Of a stretch of DNA of 64,000 bases, positions 47,269 through 56,968 are shown piece by piece. The position numbers were made by a program, and so were the translations under genes. The DNA lies in assembly GCA_965207345.1 (NCBI GenBank), contig OZ242280.1:1364001-1428000 (forward strand), in the 5' to 3' direction. Source of the DNA: G965207345 sp965207345. Lineage in GTDB: Bacteria; Pseudomonadota; Gammaproteobacteria; PS1; Pseudothioglobaceae. Under the pieces are notes generated by a model that searched no databases, was not told the origin of the DNA, and saw only the letters and a list, made by a program, of their open reading frames with translations. Numbering within the stretch: the first letter of the stretch is position 1; each line of letters opens with the position of its first letter.

Positions 47269-50200
47269 TTAGCTATTTTTTAGCCATTTTAAAACACTCA
47301 AAACTAACTCTATTCTGCTTTTATCTGCAGGCATTTCTTTGATAATCACAAGTGTATTTTGCCCTTTTAAATGATAACATTTAGGATTCCTCTCAAGTAA
47401 ATTAATAATTTTATCAAGAGGCACAGAAGTATTTTGCAAAAAACAAATATGCGCCTTATCATCGTAAATTATAATACTTGCAATAGCTAATTCCCGAGCA
47501 AGTAATTTAAGACGGCTGCTAGCGAATAAATGCTCAATACTTTCCTCAAATTTCCCAAAACGATCTATCATCTGCTCTTTCATTAATTCAAGTTCTTCAT
47601 TGCTTTTTGCATTGGCAATACGTTTATAACACACAAGGCGCATATATGCATCTGGTAAATAGTGCTCAGGAATAATACAAGAAATACCGCTATCTATTTT
47701 TGTCTCAATTCTAGCATTATCATCAAAAATAGGGCGTTGTCCCGACTTTAATGTTTCAATGGTGCGTTTTAATAAATCGTGATATAGGTGAAATCCAAGC
47801 ATTTGCATACGCCCGCTTTGTTCTTCTCCAAGCAGTTCACCTGCTCCTCTAATCTCTAAATCATGGCTTGCAAGCATAAAACCAGCACCTAGCTCTTCCA
47901 ATGATTCAATAGCTTGTAGACGTTTTTTTGCATTAGGTGTTAATGATTTTTGTGGTTTAATTATTAGATAAGCATAAGCTTTATGATGCGAGCGGCCAAC
48001 ACGTCCTCTAAGTTGATGGAGCTGGGCTAAACCAAAATTTTGTGCATTATTAATAATAATGGTATTTGCGCTTGGAATATCAATCCCCGTTTCAATAATA
48101 GTGCTACAAATTAAAATATTAAATCGTTGATGATAAAAGTTATGCATCGCCTCTTCTAGTTGCCTAGTTGGCATTTTACCGTGTGCATTGCCAATTTTAG
48201 CCTGAGGTATCAACGCTGAAATTTTATCTGTCATCTCAGCTATTGTTTTAACATCATTATGCAGAATAAATACTTGTCCTGCTCGGTGCAGTTCGCGCAA
48301 GCATGCCTCTTTAATAACTGCATCACTCCATTCACTCACAAAAGTTTTAATTGCCACACGCCCTTTAGGTGGAGTTGCGATAATAGAAAGTGCGCGCAAA
48401 TCTCCAAGTGCCATATTGAGCGTTCTTGGAATGGGCGTAGCACTCATAGCTAATACATCACATTTGGTTCTCATTTTTTTTAATTTCTCCTTTTGTCGCA
48501 CACCAAAACGATGCTCTTCATCAATAATAATAAGTCCTAAATCATCATAATTTATGCCTCCTTCTATGAGTTTATGTGTGCCAATAACAATATCTACCTT
48601 ACCTGTTGCTAAATCATTAATAATATTTTTTTGTTCTTTAACACTTTGAAACCGTGATAAGCTTTCAATACGTACTGGATACTTCGCAAAACGATCAATA
48701 AAAGTACGGTGATGTTGCTCAGCAAGTAATGTTGTTGGAACAAGTAAGGCAACTTGCTTTCCGCCTTCTACTGCTAAAAATGCGGCGCGCATCGCAACCT
48801 CTGTCTTACCAAAACCAACATCACCACAAATAACTCTATCCATTGGTACTTCTGCCAACATATCATCAAGAACACTTGCTGTAACACTTAGTTGATCTGC
48901 CGTTTCTTCAAATGAAAATTCACCGACAAAACTGTCGTAGGCATCGCTTGGCTTGGGATAAGAAAAACCACTCTGACTTGCGCGCTTAGCATATAACTCT
49001 AATAATTCGGTCGCAATATCATATAGGGCATTCACCACTTTTTTTCTGGTATTTTCCCATTTCTTACTGCCTAAACGATTAAGCGGAATATTTTCACTAT
49101 CTACGCCAACATAACGGCTAACTAAATCTAATTCAGCAATTGGCACCAATAATTTATCATTATGTGCATATACTATCGTTAAAAACTCTTGTAGAATATC
49201 ATCATGCTTGATTGTACTCAACCCTAAATAATGCCCAACACCATATTTTTCATGCACAACAGCATCGCCTTTTCTAACTTCTACCAGATTCTTAATCTCC
49301 TCGCCAAAATCTTTATGCTTAGTGTATTTACGTTGACGCGTAAGTGTTTCACCAAATAATTCCCTCTCGGTAATAATCGCGATACCTTCTAATAATAAAC
49401 TACGTTTTAATTTGCCAATTGTGCCAGCAATAGGATAATTGCTACAGTTAAAATCATGCCAACCAGAAACTAAATGCAGCTTGTAGCTATAAGGCAAAAG
49501 CAATTCACCAAGCAGAGTTTGTCTGCCTAACGATTCGCTTACAAATAATATCCTGCCAGTAAAATTTTGTATAAATGTTAACAATTTAATTAAAGGTTTT
49601 TTATACGTTTTATCAATGGTAACTGCTGGTAGCAGGCGCGTTTTATAATTAATGTGCTCCCTGCTTAGTATTTTTTGTTTGACATTTTGTGTAATTAAAT
49701 GTTTTTTACGTCCAATTTCAGCCAATATTTCGTGCTCGGTTAAAAAAACCTTATTAACTACCAGAGGATATTTTTTAGCAGTTTTTGCCTGCTCATATCG
49801 TAATTTAATTTCTTGATACAGTTCCGATACCGTAACGCTTAAATTGTGCTTACTTATAATAATCGCTACTGATTTTATATAATCAAAAAATGTATTTGTA
49901 CACGCAAAAAATAATGGCAAATAAAATTCCACGCCGCCCGAAAAATACCCTGCTTTAATATTTTCAAGCATATATCCCTTATCGCCAATATAATGCCGAT
50001 AATTTTTTTCAAATATTGTAATGTCTGCTGTGCTGGTTGCAAATTCTCTCGCTGGTAAAATAGAAAAATAATTAATATCTCCAGTTGAAAGTTGAGTTTC
50101 AACATCAAATGTGCGTATACTTTCAATTTCATCGTCAAGTAAGTCTAAACGAATAGCTTCACGTGCACCAATTGGAAATAAATCAAGCAAAGAACCGCGA

Positions 50201-50694
50201 ATACTAAATTCTCCTACTTCTCTAACCATGCTAACTGCATAATAACCAAGTTTTATTAATTTTATAGCAAATTCTTTTAAATTAAGATTATCGCCGATAT
50301 TTAAGGAAAAATAATATTTAGTGATAAATTCTTTAGGACACAGTCTTTGTGCTAACGCCTGAATGCTACTAACTACAATACCACTACTAAGATTTTGTAT
50401 TTGTGCCAGTGCCCTTATTCGCTTTGCAATAATATCTTGATGCACCGAAACATTATCATAAGCTAGCACCTCGTAATCAGGAAAATAAATAACAGGGATG
50501 TCATCCTTATAAAACAGTATTTCCTCATAAATTTGCTTGCCGCTTGCCACACTATCTACAATCACAAGTACTAATTCTCCCGTTGTCTTAATCCATTCGG
50601 CTAAAACAAGTGCTTCACTGCTACCATAAAGCTCACCCCAATAAGATTTTTTACCTGCTTTAAATATTTTAGACGTTTGATACAAACGATTCAT
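47269..50694 (-). CDS. mfd: Transcription-repair coupling factor
   Basis: Mfd removes RNA polymerase stalled at DNA damage and recruits UvrA. The 1141-residue protein has a UvrB-like N-terminal region with GSLLDLFPIGA, the RNA-polymerase-interacting domain (about 470-550), and a RecG-like translocase: GDVGFGKTEVAMRAAF, IIDEEHRFGVRQKEK, LHQLRGRVGRSHHKAYAYL. A TRCF C-terminal domain closes the protein. Its start overlaps the maf-type gene by four bases. Confidence 0.97.
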   Translation of the reverse strand: MNRLYQTSKIFKAGKKSYWGELYGSSEALVLAEWIKTTGELVLVIVDSVASGKQIYEEILFYKDDIPVIYFPDYEVLAYDNVSVHQDIIAKRIRALAQIQNLSSGIVVSSIQALAQRLCPKEFITKYYFSLNIGDNLNLKEFAIKLIKLGYYAVSMVREVGEFSIRGSLLDLFPIGAREAIRLDLLDDEIESIRTFDVETQLSTGDINYFSILPAREFATSTADITIFEKNYRHYIGDKGYMLENIKAGYFSGGVEFYLPLFFACTNTFFDYIKSVAIIISKHNLSVTVSELYQEIKLRYEQAKTAKKYPLVVNKVFLTEHEILAEIGRKKHLITQNVKQKILSREHINYKTRLLPAVTIDKTYKKPLIKLLTFIQNFTGRILFVSESLGRQTLLGELLLPYSYKLHLVSGWHDFNCSNYPIAGTIGKLKRSLLLEGIAIITERELFGETLTRQRKYTKHKDFGEEIKNLVEVRKGDAVVHEKYGVGHYLGLSTIKHDDILQEFLTIVYAHNDKLLVPIAELDLVSRYVGVDSENIPLNRLGSKKWENTRKKVVNALYDIATELLELYAKRASQSGFSYPKPSDAYDSFVGEFSFEETADQLSVTASVLDDMLAEVPMDRVICGDVGFGKTEVAMRAAFLAVEGGKQVALLVPTTLLAEQHHRTFIDRFAKYPVRIESLSRFQSVKEQKNIINDLATGKVDIVIGTHKLIEGGINYDDLGLIIIDEEHRFGVRQKEKLKKMRTKCDVLAMSATPIPRTLNMALGDLRALSIIATPPKGRVAIKTFVSEWSDAVIKEACLRELHRAGQVFILHNDVKTIAEMTDKISALIPQAKIGNAHGKMPTRQLEEAMHNFYHQRFNILICSTIIETGIDIPSANTIIINNAQNFGLAQLHQLRGRVGRSHHKAYAYLIIKPQKSLTPNAKKRLQAIESLEELGAGFMLASHDLEIRGAGELLGEEQSGRMQMLGFHLYHDLLKRTIETLKSGQRPIFDDNARIETKIDSGISCIIPEHYLPDAYMRLVCYKRIANAKSNEELELMKEQMIDRFGKFEESIEHLFASSRLKLLARELAIASIIIYDDKAHICFLQNTSVPLDKIINLLERNPKCYHLKGQNTLVIIKEMPADKSRIELVLSVLKWLKNS

Positions 50695-51263
50695 AATACT
50701 GCTACCTGCTCCGATAGCAACATATCCACCAAGGCAATGAGCGGTAATCCTAACAAGCTATTAGTATCATTTGTTTCAATTGATTTAAGCAATGTGATAC
50801 CTAAGCCTTCTGATTTAAGGCTACCTGCACAGTTATAAGGTTTTTCTCGCTTAAGATAACGACTAATTTGCTCGCTAGTTAATTTTCTAAAATGGACTGT
50901 GGCAATATCAACAATGGTTTGCATAGATTGTGTTTTAGTATTTAACACTGATAGGGAAGTTAAAAATTTAACACACTTATTTGCACTTTGCGTTAACTGC
51001 AAAACAGCATTTTGATATGTTTTGGGTTTAGTAAGTATTTCTCTATCTCTAAGTGCTATCTGGTCTGAGGCAATGATAATACCGTTATTTGTTTTAGCAA
51101 CCTGTCTTGCTTTTTCTTGAGACAAACGATACACTAAATCATAGGCACTTTCACCATGAAATCTTGATTCATCAATATTAGGATGGCAAATACTAAATGG
51201 CAATCCTAATTTTTTAAGTATTTGTTTTCTAAAAGGCGAAGATGAAGCTAAAATAATAGACAT
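50691..51263 (-). CDS. Maf-family nucleoside triphosphate pyrophosphatase (YceF-like)
   Basis: Maf proteins hydrolyse modified or canonical nucleoside triphosphates to monophosphates. The N-terminal ASSSPFRKQILKKLGLPF, the catalytic Asp in IIASDQIA, and NCAGSLKSEGLGITLL are typical. The ASSSPxR start and GSLKSEGLG favour the YceF (m7GTP) subgroup over YhdE. Length 190. It is translationally coupled to mfd by a 4-base overlap. Confidence 0.9.
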   Translation of the reverse strand: MSIILASSSPFRKQILKKLGLPFSICHPNIDESRFHGESAYDLVYRLSQEKARQVAKTNNGIIIASDQIALRDREILTKPKTYQNAVLQLTQSANKCVKFLTSLSVLNTKTQSMQTIVDIATVHFRKLTSEQISRYLKREKPYNCAGSLKSEGLGITLLKSIETNDTNSLLGLPLIALVDMLLSEQVAVL

Positions 51264-51349
51264 AAATAAACCGCGTAAGATATTATAAAAACAAAAAAGT
51301 ATTATAAAATTTATTTTACAAAATATTTTCCTTTGAAAAGAACGAATAA

Positions 51350-51862
51350 ATGAAACCTGCCATTATCGTTGCTGTAGATAAAAATAATTTAATTGGCAAG
51401 GATAATAAATTACCATGGCATTTGCCTGCTGATCTTGCTTATTTCAAAAAAATGACCCTAGGTAAAATATTGATTATGGGTAGAAAAACATTCTCCTCTT
51501 TTGATGAACCACTTCCACATCGCCATCACATTGTCATTAGTCATCATAAATCAAACGCTCAAGAATATTCTGGCATGATTACCATGGCTAATTCTATTGA
51601 CACAGCCCTTAGACTATGTGAGCAAAAGTATCCCAAAAAAGAAATTATGATTATCGGTGGTGCAAATGTTTTTAGACAGTTTATTCACTATTGCGATAAA
51701 ATTTATATGACAAGAATTTGTCATGAATTTGAAGGAGATACTTATTTTCCTAAGATTGATAAAAGAAAGTGGCACCTGGTAAAAAAAGATTGTTATCAGG
51801 CAGATAAGGATAATTATTATAATTATTGTTTTTGTGTGCTGGAAAACAGAGCATTACATTAA
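51350..51862 (+). CDS. folA: Dihydrofolate reductase
   Basis: FolA reduces dihydrofolate to tetrahydrofolate. Landmarks are IVAVDKNNLIGKDNKLPWHL, the catalytic acidic residue in LPADLAYFKKMT, IMGRKTFSSF and MIIGGANVFRQF for NADPH binding. Length 170. Followed by a strong bidirectional terminator. Confidence 0.95.
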   Translation: MKPAIIVAVDKNNLIGKDNKLPWHLPADLAYFKKMTLGKILIMGRKTFSSFDEPLPHRHHIVISHHKSNAQEYSGMITMANSIDTALRLCEQKYPKKEIMIIGGANVFRQFIHYCDKIYMTRICHEFEGDTYFPKIDKRKWHLVKKDCYQADKDNYYNYCFCVLENRALH

Positions 51863-51890
51863 ATTTAGAGCGACCAAAAAATATAAGATA

Positions 51891-51918
51891 AAAAGGGGCA
51901 TTACCAAGCCCCTTTTTT
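51891..51918. terminator. Bidirectional Rho-independent terminator
   Basis: AAAAGGGGC and GCCCCTTTT pair over nine bases around an 8-base loop, with an A-run on one side and TTTTTT on the other. It can end folA (plus) and the repeat protein gene (minus), which converge here. Confidence 0.85.
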
Positions 51919-51943
51919 CTCAAATTTTGCAAAAATAAGCAAC

Positions 51944-52447
51944 TTACTTGCCTGCTCCCACCTCTTGATTTTTTTGTTCAAGAAGCATTCTTTCATACTC
52001 TAGTCTTGCAGCGGCATAGCCTCTTTGATACGCTTCTGCTTGACCTTTGGCATAAGCATCTGCTTGACCTCTAGCATAAGAATCTGCACGACCAGAAAAA
52101 TCGCTGTCTGTTTTATTTTTAGTATTAAAATTCAAACCAAAATCAGTGTCGTTCATCCAGTCATTATTACCACTAAAAGGTCCCAAGTTCGAACCACTAT
52201 CAAAAGGACCCCAATTTGAACCGCTATTAAAAGGTCCCCAGTTTGAACCACCATCAAAAGGACCCCAATTTGAACCGCTGTAAGGACCTCCCCAATTATT
52301 GTTATAAGGGCTTCCCCAATTATTGTTATAAGGGCTTCCCCAATTATTATTGTTATTATAAGGACCTCCCCCTCCCCAACCCCATGCCAAAACAGACACA
52401 GAAGCTGTTAAGGTAACAATGGCAATTAGCCTAGTAAATATTTTCAT
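51944..52447 (-). CDS. Secreted Gly/Asn/Trp repeat protein, sulfur-globule-protein-like
   Basis: A 167-residue exported protein. The signal peptide (FTRLIAIVTLTASVSVLA) is cut before WGWGGGG. Residues 29-93 are tandem repeats: 8-residue units (NNNWGSPY) then 9-residue units (GSNWGPFDG). Residues 121-144 are three Ala/Gln-rich 8-mers (ADSYARGQ type), followed by a short charged helix. Gly/aromatic/Asn repeats after a signal peptide are known from sulfur globule envelope proteins of sulfur oxidisers; other low-complexity surface proteins look similar, so function is tentative. It is monocistronic. Confidence 0.6.
   Translation of the reverse strand: MKIFTRLIAIVTLTASVSVLAWGWGGGGPYNNNNNWGSPYNNNWGSPYNNNWGGPYSGSNWGPFDGGSNWGPFNSGSNWGPFDSGSNLGPFSGNNDWMNDTDFGLNFNTKNKTDSDFSGRADSYARGQADAYAKGQAEAYQRGYAAARLEYERMLLEQKNQEVGAGK
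52169..52363 (-). repeat. 24- and 27-base coding tandem repeats
   Basis: These encode residues 29-93 of the repeat protein. Units are near-identical (such as CCCAATTATTGTTATAAGG on the plus strand), so copy number could change by slippage while keeping the frame. Confidence 0.85.
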
Positions 52448-53032
52448 ATTTTATCTCCAAAAAATTAACTAACATGAGCAGGAAAACTATCTATTATCAT
52501 AAACTCACAAAGAAACCTGCAGGGGGAATTGTACACTACATTTTTCTGAAAAGCAAATAAATATTAAAAAATTATAATATTTTAATAAATAGCCTGTAGT
52601 AAAACAAAAATAGCAAAAAAATAATATAATTGCTATTTTTATTAAGCTGTAAATCTAAAAATTGGTATATAAACAACTTTCTGATTTTTTAATGTGTAAA
52701 CAATGATAAAAGGACAAAACATTATGCATAGTTTTATAGGTTTATTTACTTTAAGGTAGCAGAAATTTTACTAGGCGTTACTAAGTTTTTTGGGGAGTAA
52801 GTTTATCTATTTTTTAAGTTATCATACTCACTAACTAACACCAGGATTCACTACATTTTTTTAATACTTAGATTTAAACTCTATTCATTTCTTCTAAGTT
52901 GCTATCAATATCACCTAACTACGTGCGTAGTAAAGAAAAAGCAAATAAATTTATATCTCCTCATTATTGAAATACTATCTTTTTTAGAAAATGCTACTTT
53001 ACAAATATCGTAAATATCGCCTAATGTTCTAG
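52448..53032. other. 585-base stretch without a recognisable gene
   Basis: It holds a hairpin at 52606-52640 and no reading frame that I can support. A startless fragment near 52755-52801 reads VAEILLGVTKFFGE and stops; it may be a relic. Composition is very AT-rich. Confidence 0.4.
52606..52640. terminator. AT-rich hairpin between the repeat protein gene and the GST gene
   Basis: AAAAATAGCA and TGCTATTTTT form a 10-base stem with a 15-base loop. The U-rich arm could serve as terminator for transcripts from either side, but only two G-C pairs make it weak. Confidence 0.35.
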
Positions 53033-53710
53033 TTAGGACTCACGAAAATCTTCAAGTAAAATTCCTGACTTTATAGAGTCAATTCTATGTTCGCGCCAAG
53101 GCTCCTTTAATGCTTGCTCTTCCCAGTTACGCATAGACTTAATTGAAAGTAACAGGCCTACATATTTTGAGGCTACAGAGCTCAATGTCAAACCATAAGT
53201 TTGAATACGAAACACTACTGGTGCAAAAAATGCATCTACAACAGTAAATTTATTACCCGCTAAGAACGGACCGCCAAATCGGAGCAAACCTTCACTCCAA
53301 AGTTCATCAATTCGTGAAATATCTTGTAACAAAGATTTAGATTTTTTACTGAGTTTAATACGTAAGCCACAATTCATGGGGCACTGTTCTCGTAGAGCAG
53401 AAAAGCCTGAGTGCATCTCAGCTGTGACACAGCGGGACCACGCCCGAGTATTAGATGCTACTGGCCATATTCCTGTATGTTTCTCAGCAAGGTATTCAAT
53501 GATAGCTAGTGAATCCCAAATCACTTTACCTTCATCAATTAAACAAGGAACTAATCCACTTGGGCTAAATGTTCTAAATTCTTTCCAATTTGATCCCTCT
53601 TTAAAAGGCGATATCTTTTCATGAAATAAAATAGATTTCTCTTTCATCAAAACCCACGGACGAAGTGACCATGATGAGTAATTCTTATTTGCAATATGAA
53701 GTGTATACAC
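53033..53710 (-). CDS. Glutathione S-transferase family protein
   Basis: A 225-residue cytosolic GST. The N-terminal thioredoxin-like half starts YTLHIANKNYSSWSLRPWVL (catalytic Ser/Tyr region) and has the cis-Pro and glutathione-binding SGLVPCLIDEGKVIWDSLAI. The helical C-terminal half contains LAGNKFTVVDAFFAPVVFRI, typical for this fold. Substrate unknown. It stands alone at the edge of the accessory stretch. Confidence 0.88.
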   Translation of the reverse strand: MYTLHIANKNYSSWSLRPWVLMKEKSILFHEKISPFKEGSNWKEFRTFSPSGLVPCLIDEGKVIWDSLAIIEYLAEKHTGIWPVASNTRAWSRCVTAEMHSGFSALREQCPMNCGLRIKLSKKSKSLLQDISRIDELWSEGLLRFGGPFLAGNKFTVVDAFFAPVVFRIQTYGLTLSSVASKYVGLLLSIKSMRNWEEQALKEPWREHRIDSIKSGILLEDFRES

Positions 53711-54016
53711 TTTAAGTTCTATTAAATGTAAAATACAAATACGAGTCTAACGCTCTAATAAAAGGTTAAAAAATGCTTATCTATAATTGCTGAAACATAC
53801 CAAGCCCAAGTTTTTTAATTCCTCATTGGGATTTTTGTAATAGTTTATCATAGACCCCCAACTCATCAATTATAATCTAATACTAAAATTCAAAAGAGGC
53901 GTAGCTGATTCACTGGAGCTACTTGTTATACTTTAAATTCTGATTCCCCGATTTCTTAGAATTAATGTAAAAAGTTAAATTAAACTTATCGTCAAAAATC
54001 GTTAGTACAGCTTTCT
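53711..54016. other. 306-base stretch without a recognisable gene
   Basis: No reading frame, RNA or strong hairpin is evident. The stretch lies between the GST gene start and the broken GIY-YIG-like gene and is probably decayed DNA. Confidence 0.4.
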
Positions 54017-54476
54017 TCAAGCTGGATATGCAGTGGGGTCATGCTCTAGTGGTTCAATTATCTCTCCTAGCAGTTTTTGATTGAATGATGAATTGCTTTT
54101 ATTTTTCTATGTAAGTATGTTTTTGTACAAATATCATTTTCATCGGCAATCTCAATTTCTTCAGCTTCTATTAGTTTCATGATAAATTGCAACCTTTCAA
54201 CTAGAGAATCATTCTTATCCAGAAGCCATTCTTTCACAATACGAGAATCTTCCAATAAATGATAAAGCGCATTCTCAATGACATGTGCGTCTTGATATGA
54301 CCACGCAATAATACATTGAGCTTGAATAGGTGACTTAGTGCTACTAATTTGTTATAAACGACTAATGATAGTTAAATTCCACTACCGATAATACCTACTT
54401 CTTTGTATGGAATGTCAATATTATTGCCAACATCAATATATCTCATTACGTAAACTATTGTATATTTATTTTTCAT
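54017..54476 (-). pseudogene. Broken GIY-YIG (T5orf172-like) nuclease-family gene
   Basis: From ATG at 54476 the frame reads KYTIVYVMRYIDVGNN and YKEVGIIGSG, then stops. After a shift it continues SSTKSPIQAQCIIAWSYQDA, preceded by an in-frame TAA where CAA would fit, then IENALYHLLEDSRIVKEWLL down to NDICTKTYLHRKIK. A third frame supplies the end LLGEIIEPLEHDPTAYPA. Strand spacing and the I-x-W-SYQDA.-IE...H..L...R...EW pattern resemble GIY-YIG/T5orf172 proteins. At least two frameshifts and one nonsense codon make it inactive. Confidence 0.55.
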
Positions 54477-54596
54477 TAAAAATTACTATTTTCAGAAAGC
54501 ATAAATATTATTATCAGGGCGTACATCATCTTACAAACTCTCTCAAAAATAAAGTTACGTAAAAATAGGTATTGTAACACCTTGTGAGACTCGATT

Positions 54597-55148
54597 CTAG
54601 AGTCGCTTATTGATTGTCATTTTATAAAGTGTTCGGTCTTTTTTAAAAAATTGGTGATAAAGTGCAGCAAAGATATGTCCTAGTATTAGAAGCCACACGA
54701 CCCATGCCCCTAGTATTTCTTTATGAATAAAGTCTATAGGTTCTTCAAATTCTTTGAATGTTATACCAAGCCTATCACTAATTAAAGACACAAATAATTG
54801 CGTGTCTTCAAATTTAAGTATATCAAATATAAAAAAATACTCCGTATTCACCCCAGTCCCTATATATCCTGTGACAGGCATAACTATCATAATGGCATAT
54901 AGTGCATAGTGGCCTACATGCACTGCTAAATGTTCAAGTTTAGTACCTGGTTCTAAGTCTGGCACTTGATTACTCATATGCCAAACAATTCGAAGTACTA
55001 CAATAACTGCAATAGTTATCCCAATTGATAAATGAAGCTGAAGAGCAATCCAATTTTCTAGTGTCTTTTCTTCTGTAAACCAATGTCGATAATAAACACT
55101 ACAATAAGATGCTAATAGCAGGTTAATAGTAATAAAATTTTGCTTAGA
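54597..55148 (-). pseudogene. Cytochrome b561 gene lacking its N-terminus
   Basis: The open frame has no ATG before residue 58. It starts within the first membrane helix (INLLLASYCSVYYRHWF) and continues with LHLSIGITIAVIVVLRIVWH, HVGHYALYAIMIVMPVTGY, then HKEILGAWVVWLLILGHIFA and ALYHQFFKKDRTLYKM, matching the CybB-type di-haem b561 family to its end. Compared with E. coli CybB about 16 N-terminal residues, including the first haem-ligand His, are missing. Unless a non-AUG start is used, it is a truncated gene. Confidence 0.6.
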
Positions 55149-55335
55149 TTAGGGGGATAGATTTGATAAGGTAATTAATGACGCCACTTAGTCTAACTAA
55201 ACTAGACACTAAAGTAATAAAAATCCAAGAGAAGAGATTTAAAACGTAAATTTGTAATGAGAATAGCAAATGCTCACTTAAAATTATAATCACCAGATGC
55301 ATAATAAAGACTAATGCTAATATAGCTGTTATCAC
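55144..55335 (-). other. Short hydrophobic frame upstream of the b561 remnant
   Basis: A 63-codon ATG frame encodes almost only membrane-type residues (AILALVFIMHLVIIILSEHL and LFSWIFITLVSSLVRL). It resembles no family I know. It may be a fragment of a lost membrane protein or a chance frame in AT-rich DNA. Confidence 0.25.
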
Positions 55336-55824
55336 TTTTGGTAAAATCTAGTAACACAGTATTAAGGATTAATATTTCCTGTTCTATACATGCTTAATAA
55401 GCTAATAAATACTACAGTAGAATAACCAAGTGCTATAAACTATAAAATGCAATATTTCACGGTATCTAAGAAACATCTCTTAGAATCAGCTATTGGAGCA
55501 AAATACATCATATCTACTGTATTAAAGTCAGATGGAATAAACAAATTCAATTTATAAGTGACTATCACTTTGAATGTACACATAACAATTTACAAAAGCT
55601 TAAATTATTACTACTTTGATGATGTTTTTTGAAAAGCCTTATTTAAGATAAAAACAACCAAGAAATAATGTTAGCAAGAATTAGCAAAGTAATTCAACTT
55701 TATCCGCAACATGAAATATACAACTCTAACCAAGGAAATCTAATCAGCGCACAAAACAAATAATTGATTGGATTTCTATCTACGCTAAAATAGCTAGCAA
55801 AAGAAATACTGCTATTATCTGCCA
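55336..55824. other. 489-base stretch without a recognisable gene
   Basis: All six frames are interrupted often. A startless plus-strand fragment (QLYPQHEIYNSNQGNLISAQ near 55690-55762) is the only protein-like piece, and I cannot place it. Confidence 0.4.
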
Positions 55825-56709
55825 ATGTTAACAACTCTCTTATCTTATCACTCTCATCCTATAAAGATAAGGATTTTCAGTCTTTGCTTGCTACTTTACT
55901 CATGCCTTTATACGCGGGCAGATGTGCAACTCTATGATTATCGAGTAGTCAAGCAGATTCCACATAGTCGGGCGGACTTCACCCAAGGGCTTGAGATTAA
56001 GGATGGGAATCTCTACCAGAGCACCGGACTCAATGGGTATTCCAAGTTGCAAGTATTTGAACTTGCTAACGGCAAGTTGCTACGGCAACAGCCCCTGGAG
56101 AAGTCCTATTTTGGCGAGGGCATTACGCTGTTTGGGGATAAAATCATTCAACTAACCTGGCATAAGCGGCGGGCTTTTATTTATAACCAAAAGACATTCA
56201 AACGAATTGGAGACTTCGCATTACCAGGTCAGGGCTGGGGCTTGAGCAATGATGGTAACCGCCTCATCTACAGTGATGGCAGCAATCAACTACGTTTTAT
56301 TGACCCGACCAACTGGCAAATCACAGGCAGTGTGGCAGTGAAGGCTTATGGATGTGACATACATTATCTTAATGAACTGGAATGGACCCCAGACTATCTC
56401 CTCGCCAATGTCTGGCAAAGCGACAGCATATTAATGATCGACATGGCAACCGGTTTGGTGAGGGGGCAAATACTATTACATGGCTTGTTGCCCGCATCAG
56501 AATGGCAACAGAGCACCGGCCTGCTCAACGGTATCGCCAGAAACCCAGCTGACGCAAGTCTTTGGATTACTGGTAAGCGCTGGCCCTGGATTTACCAGAT
56601 TGAGTTACTTCCCAGAGAAAATTCTAATGGGGACAATCGCCAAGCCTTTGCCCAGGCACTCAACCAATCGGGCTTCCCTTGCAATCTCTCTCAACAAAAT
56701 GCTTATTAA
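55825..56709 (+). CDS. Glutaminyl-peptide cyclotransferase (plant/bacterial beta-propeller type)
   Basis: This enzyme cyclises N-terminal glutamine to pyroglutamate in exported peptides. The 294-residue protein has an N-terminal hydrophobic export segment (IRIFSLCLLLYSCLY), then the hallmark SRADFTQGLEIKDGNLYQST, with GLNGYSKLQVFEL, FGEGITLFGDKIIQLTW and NELEWTPDYLLANVW of the propeller, ending in GIARNPADASLWITGKRWP. Base composition stands out: the line 56041-56100 has 30 G+C of 60, far above its surroundings, so it was probably acquired by transfer. Confidence 0.9.
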   Translation: MLTTLLSYHSHPIKIRIFSLCLLLYSCLYTRADVQLYDYRVVKQIPHSRADFTQGLEIKDGNLYQSTGLNGYSKLQVFELANGKLLRQQPLEKSYFGEGITLFGDKIIQLTWHKRRAFIYNQKTFKRIGDFALPGQGWGLSNDGNRLIYSDGSNQLRFIDPTNWQITGSVAVKAYGCDIHYLNELEWTPDYLLANVWQSDSILMIDMATGLVRGQILLHGLLPASEWQQSTGLLNGIARNPADASLWITGKRWPWIYQIELLPRENSNGDNRQAFAQALNQSGFPCNLSQQNAY

Positions 56710-56721
56710 AGGGATCAAATC

Positions 56722-56811
56722 ATGAACTTTAACTTTGATAACACCTACGTCCAGCTTACTACCCACCTTGCAACTCATCCAGGTCAATCACTCACTGACA
56801 ACACTCCTTAG
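56722..56811 (+). pseudogene. Possible N-terminal remnant of a SelO/YdiU gene
   Basis: Thirteen bases after the cyclotransferase stop, an ATG opens a 29-codon frame MNFNFDNTYVQLTTHLATHP, ending in DNTP. The FNFDNTY.xL start is typical of SelO (YdiU) protein adenylyltransferases, but the following residues diverge and the frame stops at once. The GC-richer composition matches the cyclotransferase, so both may derive from one imported segment. Confidence 0.3.
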
Positions 56812-56968
56812 TATGGACCCTTAAGCCAGCTTCTTGTAAGAAGGTATCAATGTTATCGCTACTAACCTCCTTGCTACTAGTGCCGAGCCCATTGCTACCA
56901 TCTGTGTGGGATATTAGTATTGGTCGGAATAATTTGTTAGGTTATTCCTTAATAATAAAAACTAATAT

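Noticed and set aside
52016..52363. Regular short repeats that could be taken for a CRISPR array
   Set aside because: Units of 24-27 bases are contiguous, have no unique spacers and keep one reading frame encoding Gly/Asn-rich peptide.
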